DNA from: Chara braunii
Taxonomy: Eukaryota; Streptophyta; Charophyceae; Charales; Characeae
Assembly (NCBI GenBank): GCA_003427395.1
Contig: BFEA01000013.1
Coordinates: 2,043,106-2,107,105 of the forward strand
Direction: 5' to 3'
DNA: 64,000 nt
Shown in pieces: positions 22,202 to 35,075 of the stretch (positions are counted from its first letter, which is position 1; every line of letters begins with the position of its first letter). The notes under the pieces are model-generated. The model was given only the letters and a program-made list of their open reading frames with translations. It was not told the DNA's origin and did not search any database. A program made the translations under genes and the position numbers.

Positions 22202-22457
22202 GTATGAATTGAACAGTGGCTTCGCAACAACTGCGACAGTGCACGATGATAGAAAGGGGTTGACAAGATTCCTCACGATTGAGGATCAAACGAAAGAGAC
22301 GACAAGACATAGGCACACAAATCGGTATATCCTAAATAGGCAAAGACTTGAGGATGCCTACTTTCGTTGGAGAGTGTCTTTGTTTCTTCAAAGGCATGAA
22401 GAACATTTAATTGCACATGTGAACCTTCCAATGCCATTGAATGAAATTTTGCTTCAG
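22202..22457 (+). CDS. KDZ transposase exon 2
   Basis: Acceptor GTGTACAG, donor CAG|GTAATA, open throughout. The peptide runs from YELNSGFATTATVHDD through RYILNRQRLEDAYFRWR to NLPMPLNEILLQ. The N-R-x-R-L-x-x-A-Y-F-x-W pattern resembles the segment after the Cys cluster in KDZ proteins. Phases on both sides fit exon 1 and exon 3 exactly, which supports splicing. Confidence 0.65.
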
Positions 22458-23719
22458 GTAATAACTTCTTACACTTGATTGATCCTACTTCTCACAATTT
22501 TTATTATAAATTGACTGAAATTACGTGTGTCATATAAGGATCCATCCAATCGGTAACAAACATGTATGTCATGTGGTTCCCTGCATGAAACTCTGCTAAG
22601 ACTAGTGTTTGTTTTTGTATCAACGAGCCTTCAAAAAGAAAAAGTACTTGTACAATGACTTGCATAATATAGTTTGGGACAATGCTGTTCAATTGCAACT
22701 CTGAAATGGAAGAGATTGGGAAGATAAATGGACAAAGCAAGAAGAAGAATTTAGAGTGAAAGAAGGAGATGAAGTCTATGAATGAATATCAGTCCCCCCT
22801 CAACTCATCGATTATATCTGTAAGGAAGTTAATTGCCCATTGCTTTGTTTCTCATTCTTGTTTTTATTATAATTATCATGAATTATATATAATCTAATAA
22901 ATAATTAAAGGATGTGGTGAGAGGAGGAGGTGGACGAGGAAAAGAAGGGCTTGTACTTGTGTGTGAGAAGGGTATGCAAGCCATTAGTTTTGCCTTAACG
23001 TCTGTGGACCCCACTCAACTAACTGGAATGGTTTTATCTCTAACCCTTTGCCTTCTGTCCTCTGCGTCACTGACCTCGGCTTCTAGCTGGACCGGAATGT
23101 CTACTGCCTCCTGAATGTCCAGGTCGGCCAACGTGAGCTGGAGTGGTTTGCTGAACTGCGAGCTCACCATTTGACTTGAGACTGCTGTCTGACTAACCCG
23201 TACCTGAGCAATTAGCGCATCAGCCTTCATGGCTTGTCTGCTGCATCCTTATGCCTCTGCTGCTGCGGCAGCGTGTCCTAACACTTGCTCCACTGCTGCA
23301 ACTGCCCTTCGGACCCAGCACTACACATTGCTTTTAGAATGGCGTCAGGCGCCCCAACCTACTCTACTCCCTACAGCTACGACATCTGCAGATGGCGACC
23401 AGGACCCCTTCCTCTTAAAGACCAGTGTGCATGATGTCAACCCCAATCTCGACCTTCTCTTACACATCAGGTATGTATTGACTCGCTCATCACTCTCCCT
23501 TAACTCCCCACAGTGTGCAATCCCTACACCCAACGACCACCATCACCCTCCTAGCTCTGCACCCAGCAGCCTGGCCATGGTCGCTGTGTGCCCACTGCCC
23601 TGCAGTGCACCTCACACCTCCAGCGCCCGTGTGCGCGATCCCGCCAGTGCCTTCGTCTCAATCACGAAGGAGCAAGCCAGCAGCGTGGCCGCATTGCCTA
23701 CCAAGGCCAGAATGACCCT

Positions 23720-24370
23720 GGCTGCCTTGCTCACTTTCCTATATGGAAAGTGAGCTCTGCTTGCCGAGCTCAGCGCCTGGCTGGACGAGTTTCCAGTAGC
23801 TTCCAGTTGGGCCTCATTGCCTGCACCCAGGCCCACATTCAGTTAAGGGCCTGGGCCTCGTACAGTTAGGCTCATTCAGGCCGACGTCTAGGCTCAAGTG
23901 TCCGTCGTATTCTCATTGGCTGGTTGGGCCTCAGTGTCGACAATGCTGCTTTCCGATTCGCCCGCAACGGCTTCGTGATGTGTCGGCCTCACGCTGACTG
24001 TGGCCATGGTTCAACCACCGGGCCCCTGTGCTCAACTGCTTGGCACATATACTGTTGCTGCGTAGAGCCCAAGGAGAGGCTCACGTTGCACTTTAACCAA
24101 CTGACACCTGATACCCATATTGGAAATGCTGAGATAAAGGGCCTTTCGTGGATATTCAGGCCTGCCTTCATTTAGGTCGGGCACAGGCTTGCTGAGGGCC
24201 ACAACCCAGATTATGTATGAGCCCTATAAGGGCTAGGCCATATAGAAGCTAGAGGCCCACATATGGGTTCCAACAACCACTTAGCATAATCCCACTGGCC
24301 GGAACTTTGGCCTTGCCACAGATATGCAGACCCACCTTCACTTAGGGCGGGCACAACCTTTACCAGCACA
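23720..24370. repeat. Second copy of the palindrome-bearing dispersed repeat
   Basis: TCACTTTCCTATATGGAAAGTGAGC at about 23731-23755 matches 16258-16284. GCCTTCATTTAGGTCGGGCAC (about 24163) and CCTTCACTTAGGGCGGGCAC (about 24332) match 16605. Confidence 0.6.
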
Positions 24371-24627
24371 TGCGAAGGGTCAAATCCTTGCAGAGTCGTT
24401 AGTGTTTCCAAAAACCCTATGGCTTGCAACTAGAAGAGAGATACTGACCTCTCTACTGACTCGGTTAATTAACGATGCTGCGTACCTCTTCACCCGGTGA
24501 CATCCTGACTGCTATGGTCTCCGAGGATACATCTGCTCTCACAATTTCAACCAGCGCACCTCCATGCTTGTTTTTCACTATGTTATTAATGTGGGGCATT
24601 CAAACTTGCAGATGATTATCAGTGGAT

Positions 24628-24630
<3 letters not shown>

Positions 24631-24694
<64 letters not shown>
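24631..24694 (+). repeat. (AC)n microsatellite
   Basis: Perfect dinucleotide run inside KDZ intron 2. Confidence 0.95.
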
Positions 24695-24696
<2 letters not shown>

Positions 24697-24931
24697 GTTT
24701 TGAGACATTTGTTTCTACATAGAGGATACATGTATTAGAAGGTATTCGAACCAGAAACACACACTTTGACATTGGAGGTTTCTTAGACTGTGATTTTTCT
24801 AGGTTATTATAACATCTTTTTCCCACCTTTTTTACTCTCCTCCATTCCTCCATCTCAAGTTCGAATGTATACTCGTTTGCCTCTAATATATAGTTTTCGT
24901 TTTTTCTTGTTGTTGTTTTTTGTGAATGTAG

Positions 24932-25336
24932 TTGCAAGATCCTTTCTGGTTCCATTTGTTAGAGGAAGCACAAAACCATCCTCTTCAGTGCAGGGAAGAA
25001 CTTTGTGGGAGGTACTGTCATGTCGATGGTCACTTCAAGGTCTGTCGGTCGAGGTGTGCAAAGTCAGATGTCACCTTATATCAGACTGCAATTGGTGCAA
25101 TTGTCAAGGGTTGCCCTGAAACATTTGTCCGACAACGAAAATGGTGTCAGAAACACCTGCCCGAAAAACAACCAATCGATGTGCCAGAGGAGAGCAACGA
25201 GGAAGAGGAGATGTGCATCGCTACTATTGATGAGCCCATTGCCGGTCGTACTCGCTTTCTATCAAAGATCGATATGAATGATGCAGAAATTATCATTGAA
25301 TCGCGGTTGTTTCCAAATATCAGTGCAACTCTTATT
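24932..25336 (+). CDS. KDZ transposase exon 3: Cys/DG motif and start of chromo-like domain
   Basis: Acceptor GAATGTAG, open frame, donor ATT|GTACAT, with phase 0 at both ends. It contains HPLQCREELCGRYCHVDGHF with a Cys-rich C-x(4)-C-x(3)-C pattern and V-D-G-H-F-K, which resembles the second Cys-cluster module and D-G motif of KDZ proteins. An acidic linker (EESNEEEEM) follows, then AEIIIESRLFPNISATLI, which reads as the first strand of a chromo-like domain completed by exon 4. The donor choice rests on phase and is less certain than the acceptor. Confidence 0.6.
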
Positions 25337-25828
25337 GTACATTTGTGTTGGCATACTGTTGCAAAAAAATATGACCATCATACGATATTCATAATTTTTT
25401 TATATATATATTTTTCAACTTCCTTTCTAAGTTTCTATTATCATTCCACTTCCCCCCACACAAGCAAGTCATAAAGGATTTCAATAAGCACTCATGCACG
25501 CTCCTCCCCCTTATGGTGAGGAGGCCTGAAAGAAAGCATTGATTTCTAAAAAAAAGAAGGATGTACCACCCTTCACCCCTACCTAATTTAGCCTGCTCTA
25601 GTTTGGTTCTACAGTTGGATGCTAGTGTGATTACCATATCCTTTCGCTACGGATAGCTTGGTCAAGAAGTCGGCATGTAGAAAGTACAAGACACTGATGC
25701 ATCATGGGAAAGACCCTGTCATCGATCATGACGTAGAATGACCCGAAATCATTCAACCACGATCAAACCATACAAGACCCATAGCGTTGAAGCCTTCCAC
25801 ACCAGCATGAACCGACCAAAGCGAGCAC

Positions 25829-25830
<2 letters not shown>

Positions 25831-25889
<59 letters not shown>

Positions 25890-25890
25890 G
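25831..25890 (+). repeat. (GA)n microsatellite
   Basis: GA run with one AAA interruption, in KDZ intron 3. Confidence 0.95.
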
Positions 25891-26544
25891 AGATCGTCGA
25901 AGACTTGCCAATCTTCCTGTTCCTATCAGCTCCTTGACTGTCGGATTTTCTTTACTTGCTCCGAGATGCTCGAGCTGTTGGTTTGGGCCTAAGCCCTACC
26001 CTACTTGATTCCTACCAGCTTTGTTGGAGCCCTAAACCTTGGTTGACTTTTCCTCTCCCTTTTTTGGTGTTTACTGTTACCTCTACCGGAATCTTGAATT
26101 CAAGGTTAGAATTTGCTTGCTCAGTATTCTATTGTATGGGCTAAAACCCTAACCCCTAGTCCTATTTTTCTAGATTTTACCACTATCAGGTGGTTGACGA
26201 TGCTTGATCTGGTTTAGACTGCTACCCTTTGGTGGCTTGACTAAAACTCATTACCCTGTCTGAATCATTTTTACTACTCGTTTGTGATCCTTGGACCTGC
26301 CTGCTTGCTATACTGTCGCGTGATTAGTATACCAGCATGTGTCCTAGTGGTATGCTCAACCCGTTTATTGTTCTTCTCTATGAGAATTCCATATGAATGT
26401 CGAAGGATTCGGGGATGCTATTGAGTGATTGTGTTTCTGCTCGTGTTCCATTTTAGCAGTAACCTTTTTTTTTCGTTACAAAAGAAAAATATTCATGAAC
26501 TTATTGCACTTGATTATTTTCTGTTTTCTTGATTTTTTTCACAG

Positions 26545-26879
26545 GGCTTGTTCTACTTTGTGAAGTGGAAAAATCAGTCATATTCACGATCTTTGTGGTG
26601 TCATGAAAGTGATTTTGCTGGTGAACATGCATCAAAAGTTCTCAGGACTTTTCTAGATGCACAATTGCCAATTGATTTTTATCAGGGGCCATATCCACAC
26701 CCAGATGAAGCAAAAAATGCCGACGACAAGAGTAAGACTGCAAAGCTTCAGCGAACGGCTTGCACACCACGCAAAATAGATGACAAAAACAAAAGCACAT
26801 GTGGCTCTATTCATTGCTTTTGGTCATGTGGTTTCATGTTCCCTCGATGGAAATGATATTGGCAGAGTCCTGCACGCAG
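26545..26879 (+). pseudogene. KDZ transposase exon 4: chromo-like domain, two frameshifts
   Basis: Acceptor TTTCACAG; donor CAG|GTATGT. The first frame reads GLFYFVKWKNQSYSRSLWCH, matching the core of a chromodomain (aromatic-x-V-K-W-x-x-x-S-Y-x-x-x-x-W), closest in flavour to CHD-type domains. The frame then moves twice. Around 26780 it reads AHVALFIAFGHVV, and the end of the exon fits MILAESCTQ. That last frame ends in phase 0 and joins exon 5 as AESCTQ-VYHYLL, which is what KDZ family spacing predicts. Two small indels are therefore inferred, so the gene is probably dead unless these are sequencing errors. Confidence 0.6.
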
Positions 26880-27364
26880 GTATGTTGTTGTGTATTTCTC
26901 AAAATCTATTTTTTTCTAGGCTACATTGCTTGCCTGGCCGTACAACAAGGTTAGCCTACCTGGGCTAGTTGCTTGGGGATCACCTGCATGGGCCAAACCC
27001 ATCCAGGCAAAAACCAGCCTTTAAAAAATATATATATGTATATTGGTGGACGATTTTTTAAGCATGGCGAGAGGAGCGCAAATCCGGTTCTTGGCTATCA
27101 AGAGAGAGGGGAAGGAAGGGGGCTATCAATCGTTCTAAGGCCAAAAGGGGTTTAAAAGGGGGTGCTATTAGTTTGAATTTCTACTGGGTTTCATTTTTTA
27201 TTTTTCAAAATTAATTCCATGAGGAATTTTAATGTGACCTTCAGCTAACAGTAGTATTTTGCAATTCTACTACAACCAGGGCTGGACCGCCAATTGGCCG
27301 GTTGATCCAGGCTGGTCCAACTGAGGTTGGTCTAGTTGAGAGGTTCCAACCGAAAAAACGGTTG

Positions 27365-27371
27365 ACCCCAA

Positions 27372-27416
<45 letters not shown>

Positions 27417-27435
27417 TTATATATTATATATATAT
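27365..27435. repeat. (TA)n microsatellite, MITE insertion target
   Basis: TA-rich run interrupted by the MITE at 27436. TA units resume at 27688-27706. Confidence 0.9.
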
Positions 27436-27687
27436 GGGCTACCAGAGTGGCCCGGGGTCACCTGCCCAGCCAGACCAAAAAAAAAAAAAAAAAATTTAAA
27501 AAATTTAAAAAAAATAAAATTAGTGAAGAATTTCGATGTGACCCTGAGGCAAAAGTTGTTCAGTTTATTTTTTTGCATAACATAGTGTTTTTCTCGGAAT
27601 GTTTGGATTTGTTTTTTTTTGCTGGGACCTTCTCTGGTCCTTGCACGGGCTGGCCACCCGGGACCCGGGCCGCCCGGCTGGTAGCCT
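27436..27687 (+). mobile_element. MITE family M inserted in a (TA)n tract
   Basis: Same ends as 19849-20121 (GGCTACCAGAGTGGCCCGGG left, CGGCTGGTAGCC right) and the same interior GATGTGACCCTGAGGCAAAA and CTTGCACGGGCTGGCCACCC. Both sides are TATATA. Confidence 0.85.
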
Positions 27688-27806
27688 ATATATATATATA
27701 TATACATATATGTATGTATATCTATGTAGTCGGTGAAACTCCGATGAAACAGTTTGTCACAGCCCCTCGTTTTTTGTTCTCTTCTCCCTCTCTGCCTGTG
27801 GTAAAC

Positions 27807-27844
27807 CTGTCTCTTATACACATCTAGATGTGTATAAGAGACAG
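27807..27844. other. Nextera mate-pair junction adapter (vector/library contamination)
   Basis: 38 bp made of CTGTCTCTTATACACATCT followed by its exact reverse complement, the two Tn5 mosaic ends of the circularisation junction. Not genomic. It joins the KDZ intron to copy 2 of the large duplication. Confidence 0.98.
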
Positions 27845-30800
27845 ATATATACGTATTTGTTTTTAAGCAAATCCCTATAAAAACGCCATAGATTACTGCT
27901 TTGGTCTATTGCTTGATTATATGATTGGAAGATTGCATTCTCATACTTGTTTGTCTTATGTGACCCCCCAACTTTATTCTATTGACCTTTTTCCTCCCGT
28001 TCATTTTGAAATCTTTCATATCGGTTAAGTTCTCCCTAAGGTCGAGGGATTGTTTGATTTTCTTTTTATTTTTTTTTTATCCGCGTTGTTCAGTTGGATT
28101 CATTTGCTACAACATTCTTTTCGGATAACTTGTTTATGTGATGTCAATTCAACGATCATTGTTTTGCCTTGGTTATTTTCCGAATGCATCTGGGTATGAC
28201 TGCACCCAGATGCGCTGTGCCTCAACCCACTTCAAATAACCTGATCTCGATTGTGCTAAGAGAGGCCGAACGTGGAGATGGAGATCAAGGTGTTTTTGAC
28301 GGGGAGGGAAGAAGTAGAAGGGGGTGAGACTCGTGAAGAGTAGATCAACGTGAAGTAGAAGGGGGCGTGACATAGTGAAGGCAACCAGATTAGCAGGAAG
28401 GAAACAAGTGAAGGAAAGAAGTTGGTGAAGTTGGAGGGATCAAAGCGAGGAGGAAGAATCCAACTCATGACAGAGGAAAGCACTGATCGTGCCCGTTACT
28501 ATGTGACAAATAGACTCGAGGAAACTCTTGAAGGGTCGTTGAAACTCCGACGAAACAGTCGGTCTCTTACCTGGGTATTAAGGAGATGAACTACGGTTTG
28601 TCATTACTATTTTATTACATTGTTCCAACCTCCTGGATTTTTTTTTTTTAATTATATTATTGTGTTATATTATTTGTTATATAATTACATGGTTGTTTTA
28701 CCTTCTTGCTGATCTTCACGCAAGGTACCAGCACCCTGCCATTTTGTGTGCACATGGTGATTTTTCTCGTCTATCTCTGAATTTGTTGTGCCAAACACAT
28801 TTGAGAGCCACATAGCCTAGGGCTACAGTACTCATGATTACTGTATCGGACCGGCATAGGTAGCTCTGTGTACGTTTGTGATAAGGGTGTGCTGTGTTTG
28901 GGGGGAGGACAGGCATGTGTTCGTTTGCGATTAGGGTGTGCTGTGTGGAGGATAGGCATGGCAAGCGGGCTCTCATTCGGAAGCAATACGCATGATTGTA
29001 AGGCTTGGCCGGTAAGGAAGGGTGATGTCTTTCTTGGGTCCAAATTTGTGATGCAATGAATCTGCCAACTCGCGAATAACTCTTCGCGTTTACAGAGGAA
29101 AGCCATAGTGTCGGCTCGTGTGAGTATTCAGGGGAGATCACCTACGCGTTTCGCTTGCTGCTGAGTACTTTCATATCGGTTAAGTTCTCCCTAAGGTCGA
29201 GGGATTGTTTGCCTTTTTTTTTTTTTTTTTTTTAATTGTTTGTCCTCGTTGTTCAGTTGGATTCATTTGCTACAGCATTCTTTTCGGATAACTTGCTTTT
29301 GTGAAGTCGATTCAGCGATCATTGTTTTGCCTTTGTTATTTTGCCAATGCCCATGGGTGTGACTGCAGCCAGATGCACTAAATCTCAACTCACCTGATGT
29401 CGATTGTGCTAAGAGAGGCCGAACATGGAGATGAAGGGCAAGGCGTGCTTGACAGGGAGGGAAGAAGTAGAAGGGGGTGAGACTCGTGAACAGTAGATCA
29501 ACACGAAGTAGAAGTGAACTTTGTTTTTGTTTTCAATTTTTTCTGGTTTCTTTCCCTGCGGATCGGTTGCTGTTGTCATTTCTCAATCCGCTGCAGCGTC
29601 CACGTGGTCCTGATTAGTTGGTTTATTGGTTGATTGATTGATTGATTGATTAATTGGTTGGTTGGTTGATTGGTTGTTTGGTTGGTTGGTGATCGATTGA
29701 TTGATGGATTATCATCATCTAAATTTCTTGTTATCATTATTGTATTTAAGTATTATTATTATTCCTATTATTAATTTTCTTTCCCCGTCGGTCATGAGCA
29801 GTTGCCGCACTTTTGAACCTGTCCGTATTTGGCCATTGTCAGACTAACTGTTTCTCTTAATGAATCTGCTCGGCAAGGCGGGCATATAACATCTGTGAGA
29901 GTCTTCGTATAAATCCGCTTCTTCTTGTTGTCCAGAGCGCGACAGGCAATGACTTTTGTGAGCAGGTAGGTGGTTCTCCCGCTTCGCTCGGCACCAAGTG
30001 CCCGCCATAGGTTACCTGCCAAGTCTCACGCCAAAATTCACCAATTTATTTGTCACGCGTCTCCCGCAAAAAAATACCCGTTGTGTATCTTCCGCAACGG
30101 CGGACGAAAAGGAGAAGTTATCCGTGCGAGTTTGTAGAAGTTTGTGTATAGTTTGGAATCCGACCTGACCAGATCCGTCAGTAGGACTTTTTCAACTGGC
30201 CGTAATTGAGGTTATTCCCCCACCTCTTTTTCCTTTCCCTTTGTTTTTTTTTTCAATTTTTCTGGTTTCTTTCCCTGCGGATCGGTTGTTGTTGTCATTT
30301 CTAAATCTGGTGCAGTGTCCACGTGGCCCTGACCAAAACTACACCTTGTCTTATGTGGCCCATGTGGGGTGTACGTTTGCGATTAGGGTATGCTGTGTGG
30401 AGGATAGGCACGGCCAGCGGGCTCTCATTCGGAAGTAATACGCATTATTGTAAGGCTTGGCCGGTAAGGAAGGATGGTGTCTTTTTTGTGTCCAAGTTTG
30501 TGATGCAATAAATCTGCCATCTCGCGAATGAATCTTTGCGTTTTCATAGGAAAGTCATAATGTCGGCTCGTGCGAGTATTCAGGGGAGATCACTCACGGG
30601 TTTCGCCTGCTGCTGAGTAGTTTCATATCGATTAAGTTCTCCCCAAGGTCGAGGGATTGTTTTTTTTTTTTTTTTTTTAGTTGTTTGTCCCCGTTGTTCA
30701 GTTGGATTCATTTGCTACAACATTCTTTTCGGATAACTTGCTTGTCTGAAGTCGATTCAACGATCATTGTTTTGCCTTGGTTATTTTCCCAATGCATCTG

Positions 30801-32108
30801 GGTGTGACTGCAGCCAGATGTGCTGAACCTCAACTCACTTACGTGGTTATTAGGGAGATTAACTACGGTTTGTCATTACAATTTAATCATATTGTTTCAG
30901 CGTCGAGGTTTTTTTTTATTTTTATTTTATTTGTGTTTTATATTATTTACTATATAATTAATGGTTGTTTTATCTTCTTGCTAATCTTCACGTAAGGTAC
31001 CCTCACCTTGCCATTTTGTCTGCACATGGTGATTTTGCTCGTCAATCTTAGAATTTGTTATGCCAAGCACATTTGAGAGCCACATAGCCTAGGGCTAAGT
31101 ACTCTCATGATTACTGTATCGAAAAAGCAAAATAATAGAAAGTAACGGTACTAAATACTTTTGCAGTGTGGGTGCACTACGCTTATTCTCAACAGGCCTA
31201 CTACATTTCAATCTTCAACCCCATGATACTGGTGTGTGTGACGAAGATTCATGTGCATTTGGCTTACTCTGGATGTTGTTGTCGTATGATCCTAGCCGCC
31301 TTCCTTGGCAGGTGCAAGCGGCTAGCTGTCTCCTGTGGCAGGTGATGTTGGATTATGTCAGTCGCTTCTTGTAGCATCTGCTGTTGGATGATGTCAGCTA
31401 CCTCCTGTAGCAGGGTGTTGTTGTATGCTAGCCACCTTCTGTTGTACTGTGTTAGCCATTGTTGTTGTATGACGCTAGCTGCCTCCTTGGCACTGGTCTC
31501 TGCATTTCAAACTGTTGTTGCACTGTAATGACCTGTTGCAGGCTGTCCTGGGTAATCTACGAGGCACTACAGTTCGAATATCTATCAGGGCCTTGTACAT
31601 AATTATTTTTACTTTCAGTGATTTAGGGTTTTTATCGTACGTGTGTTGTCATATTCGCTACACGCTAAAAAAAAGCATGACCGTGTCAGACTGTTTCGTC
31701 ACACTTTCACCAACTCATCAGGAGGTTGAACCCCGATACTCTGCCCAGGATTCATTTGACTGATGGATCGCCCAGAGTTAGCGACACCCCTGAGAAAACT
31801 GATCGAGTTTACTCACCCCAACCTTGCAATCCAAGCAGACTTCCGGTCCAAACCCTTGATAAGAACGGTAGTAAGTCTGAAAAGAGAGAGAGAGAGGGAT
31901 CAATAATGCACATGGGTCCTGCTTTGTATGTTTGCAAATTTTTCAATGGTTGAGATGTCCCGTAATATGACAAGCTAGCATAAAATATTTCTCATCCATC
32001 AGTCTCTTACTTTCTTTTTGTTTTATTGTGTCAAATTCTGTTGTTAACACAAACAAAGGTTTTTGTTATATGTCGTGTTTTTTGCCCCTTGTCTAACATG
32101 TTTCTTGA

Positions 32109-32184
<76 letters not shown>

Positions 32185-34668
32185 GTAATTTGCACAGGGG
32201 TCATGCTAACTGGATCTGCTCTGTATGTTTGCAAAAAAAAGTGTCTACGGTGTCCGGTAGAATGACAAACATAATGTTTGCATCCATCAGTGCCTGTTCC
32301 TTTTTTTTCTTTTTTTTTCGGTGCCATTTTGTTATTAGCACAAACATAGTCTTTCGTTATATATCGCGTTTTTTGCACTGTTGTTCTGGTAAATACCAAA
32401 TTTTAGAAATTGTTGGGGTTTAACAACGATCTTGTTTTTTTTATAATTTTGCAGAAGACATTTGAAAAGATGTTTGAATCTCTTCTATCAAACGTCAACC
32501 CGGAGTCAATTGCATTCGAAGATGAGTTGGGGACAGTTTTTGACAAGATGGATCTTTGTCATAAACCTGTACAAGGTGGTGGTGGGTTGGACCGAACTAG
32601 TCTGCTCAGTCTCAAGCAAGGAGGAAAGTGGGAAATGGCAACATTGACACATCCCCATCGGCACCTCCGAGTGACTCATGTTATCTTTGCGGGATACACC
32701 CAGCCAGAGCGATTTCTTGCACTGTATGCAAATAACGCCGATGGCTTGATGAATAGATTCAATGTCTTTATTTCATCAGTTGAGCTGGCGAAGTATCAAA
32801 AGAAAAAAAAAATGGCCTCAAAATGTCAAAAGGCATCACAAAGTCCAACCAACTTGCTCCTGAAGTGATCGATATTGATCAGCATCGTTCTGTCGGCAGC
32901 AAAGCAGTGCTCACTTTGGCAGAGGTATGGTGTTTTCTGTTTTGTAATAAACTTTTTTCCTCCTTCTTTTGCAATCTTTCAACTTATTTTTTTTTTCTTT
33001 TCTTGAAATCAGTTGAATGATTAGTGTAAATCAATTCTTTTTTACTATGCTGACTGTCATGCCAGCCTGATGTTCATTATGTCTTTCTCTTATTAAAGAA
33101 TAGAAAGGTTAAGTGAACTTTATTTTGATGACGAAAATGCAAGTTTTTTGGTTGTTGTACTTTATCTTTGCTTGTGGGAGTAATTTTTCCCTATAATGAT
33201 GCGTTTTTCATGATCTGTGCAATGGACAGATATGACTCTTGTTTGTGCCCCTCAAGATATCAATACATCTTCATTTGAATATTTTCAATCATTTTTAGTT
33301 TGTTATATTGAGATACCACTCGGGCCCCCTCTGGTCACCTTGTTTTCCAGGGCGGCCCGACAGTGTAAGGGTAAGGAAAGTACCTCTGCAAAAAAAAAAA
33401 AAAAACCCTGAAAAAAACTATGTTGTGCGGAAAAATAAACCGAACAACTTTTCCCTCAAAGTCGTACTAAAATTTTTTACCAAATTTAAAATAAAATCTT
33501 AAATTAAATAATATATATATCATCCTGTGATGAAACGCAGAGAGCAGAGTCTCGTGGCATAGACAATGTACATATGTCTAATTAAAAAAAAAATAATGGT
33601 TCTCGTTACATTTCCTGTTGCAGCTATTCAAGAGAATATGGTTGATGCATCATGATGTGGAGAATTTTGGCGCAACAACGTTGCATAACTATTGGATTGG
33701 CGACAAAGCATTGGAGTCTTTCATAGAGGAATACGACGAAATCCAAGGGGTTCTCTCTGCATTGCATAAAGCATTTCTACTTGGGAAAGGAAGTATGTAA
33801 AAAAATAAAAATTATTGGAGGTCTGATACATTTTGCAATGTTTTTGCAGGTTTTTATGCAAAGATGAAAGGAGAGGTGATCATTGTATCAACAATCCTCC
33901 ATGTGATCTCTTACGCATTATCCTCCATTGAGGACAATCTCGATGAATCGGAGGATTTTGCTGATTGTCGGATATCACAGTCCAGTGTTGATTATGCTCG
34001 AAAATTTCTTCGTGTATCTTGCGATCAACGACGGACTCTGATTAATGATGGACAATTGGTGTCAGTTATCAAGATCGCCCGTGCAGGAAAGAATGTCAAT
34101 GAGTCCCCCGAGACTCTGGAAGACGAACAGTTAAACAATTCTCAGTCCTTCCTTATGCGATTTGTAAGTACCGAATTCCTTATTTTTGTCACCTAAACTT
34201 GTATTGACGAGCTGTTAGAATCATAACGGGCAGGTGAACAATATCATTGCATACATGTTTCTTTCTTTTACCGAAGTTTACCTCTTTCGCCCCAACTATC
34301 CGAATTGACCTGGTCGAAACATGCATGGTAGGATCTTCAATTGCAGGGTGACTTCGACCATCTGTGTGCATGTTTCCGTTCCTACCATTACGAAGAACAA
34401 CAATGACAATTGTCTGTCTTGGGTCAAGGTCTAGGATCTGGGAATTGAGTAATGAGTCAGTATGTTTCTTGAATGAGTTATTGGATGCAATCTCTAGTTG
34501 AATTCTTGCTTTTTATCTATGCTACTAAAGTGGTCCGGGGCAAATTGCATGCCCAAGCCGAAAAAAAAGAAAAAAAAAATATTAATCCTAGTTTACCAGT
34601 CAGGCCGCCCGGGTCACCTTGTTTTCCAGTGTGGCTTGGCCGTGCAAAGGCCAAGGAAGATCCAATCA
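27845..34668 (+). repeat. Copy 2 of the 6.8-kb identical duplication
   Basis: Matches 67-6890 at a constant offset. Copy 2 is more likely to be in genomic continuity on its right side, since the MITE is completed and the DUF3987 gene continues into two more exons with matching phase. Its left side is the adapter. The internal repeats, minisatellite and microsatellites described for copy 1 recur here. Confidence 0.9.
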
Positions 34669-34877
34669 AAAAAAAAAAAAAAAAAAAATCCAAAAAATCA
34701 AAAAAAAAAAACATGTTATGCGCGAAAATCAACAGACTAACTTTTGTCTCAGGGTCATATTATTATTTTTAATTAAATTGATAATAAAATTAAAATTTAA
34801 AAATATATTTTTACCTATTTTTATTTTTTATTTTTGCACACCCGGGCAAGTAGTCCCGAATCACTCTGGTAGCCTAG
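34589..34877 (-). mobile_element. MITE family M, complete copy
   Basis: TTTACCAGTCAGGCCGCCCG at left and ACTCTGGTAGCCTAG at right, with poly-A and CTTTTGTCTCAGGGTCA inside. It lies in the intron between DUF3987 exons 3 and 4. Confidence 0.75.
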
Positions 34878-35075
34878 TGTTAATTTTAATTTTATTATAA
34901 ATTCGGTAAAGAAGTTTGATGTCTCCTTGGGATAAACGTTGTTCGGTTTACTTTCCTGCATAACGTTTTTTTTTTTGGAATTAAAAAAAAAAAAGGTGGG
35001 CCCTTCCCTTATCTTGCACGACCAGGCTGCCTGGTCAAACATGGTGACCTGGGCGGTTCAGCTGGTCGCCCAGTT
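34878..35075 (+). mobile_element. MITE family M, diverged copy head to head with the previous one
   Basis: Contains GATGTCTCCTTGGGATAAAC, GTTGTTCGGTTTACTT, CTGCATAACG and a right end CAGCTGGTCGCCCAG. These are diverged forms of the family signatures in the opposite orientation to 34589. Confidence 0.6.

Larger units (their letters stand above)
22458..24931. other. KDZ intron 2, with repeats
   Basis: No exon recognised. It contains the GC-rich dispersed repeat (23720-24370) and an (AC)n array. The open frames at 23229-23753 are Ala/Pro/Ser-rich and lie in or beside that repeat family, so I do not call them genes. Confidence 0.5.

Noticed and set aside
23229-23753. 174-codon Ala/Pro/Ser-rich frame as a gene
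   Set aside because: It overlaps and adjoins the dispersed GC-rich repeat seen also at 16.25 kb, and has no recognisable domain.
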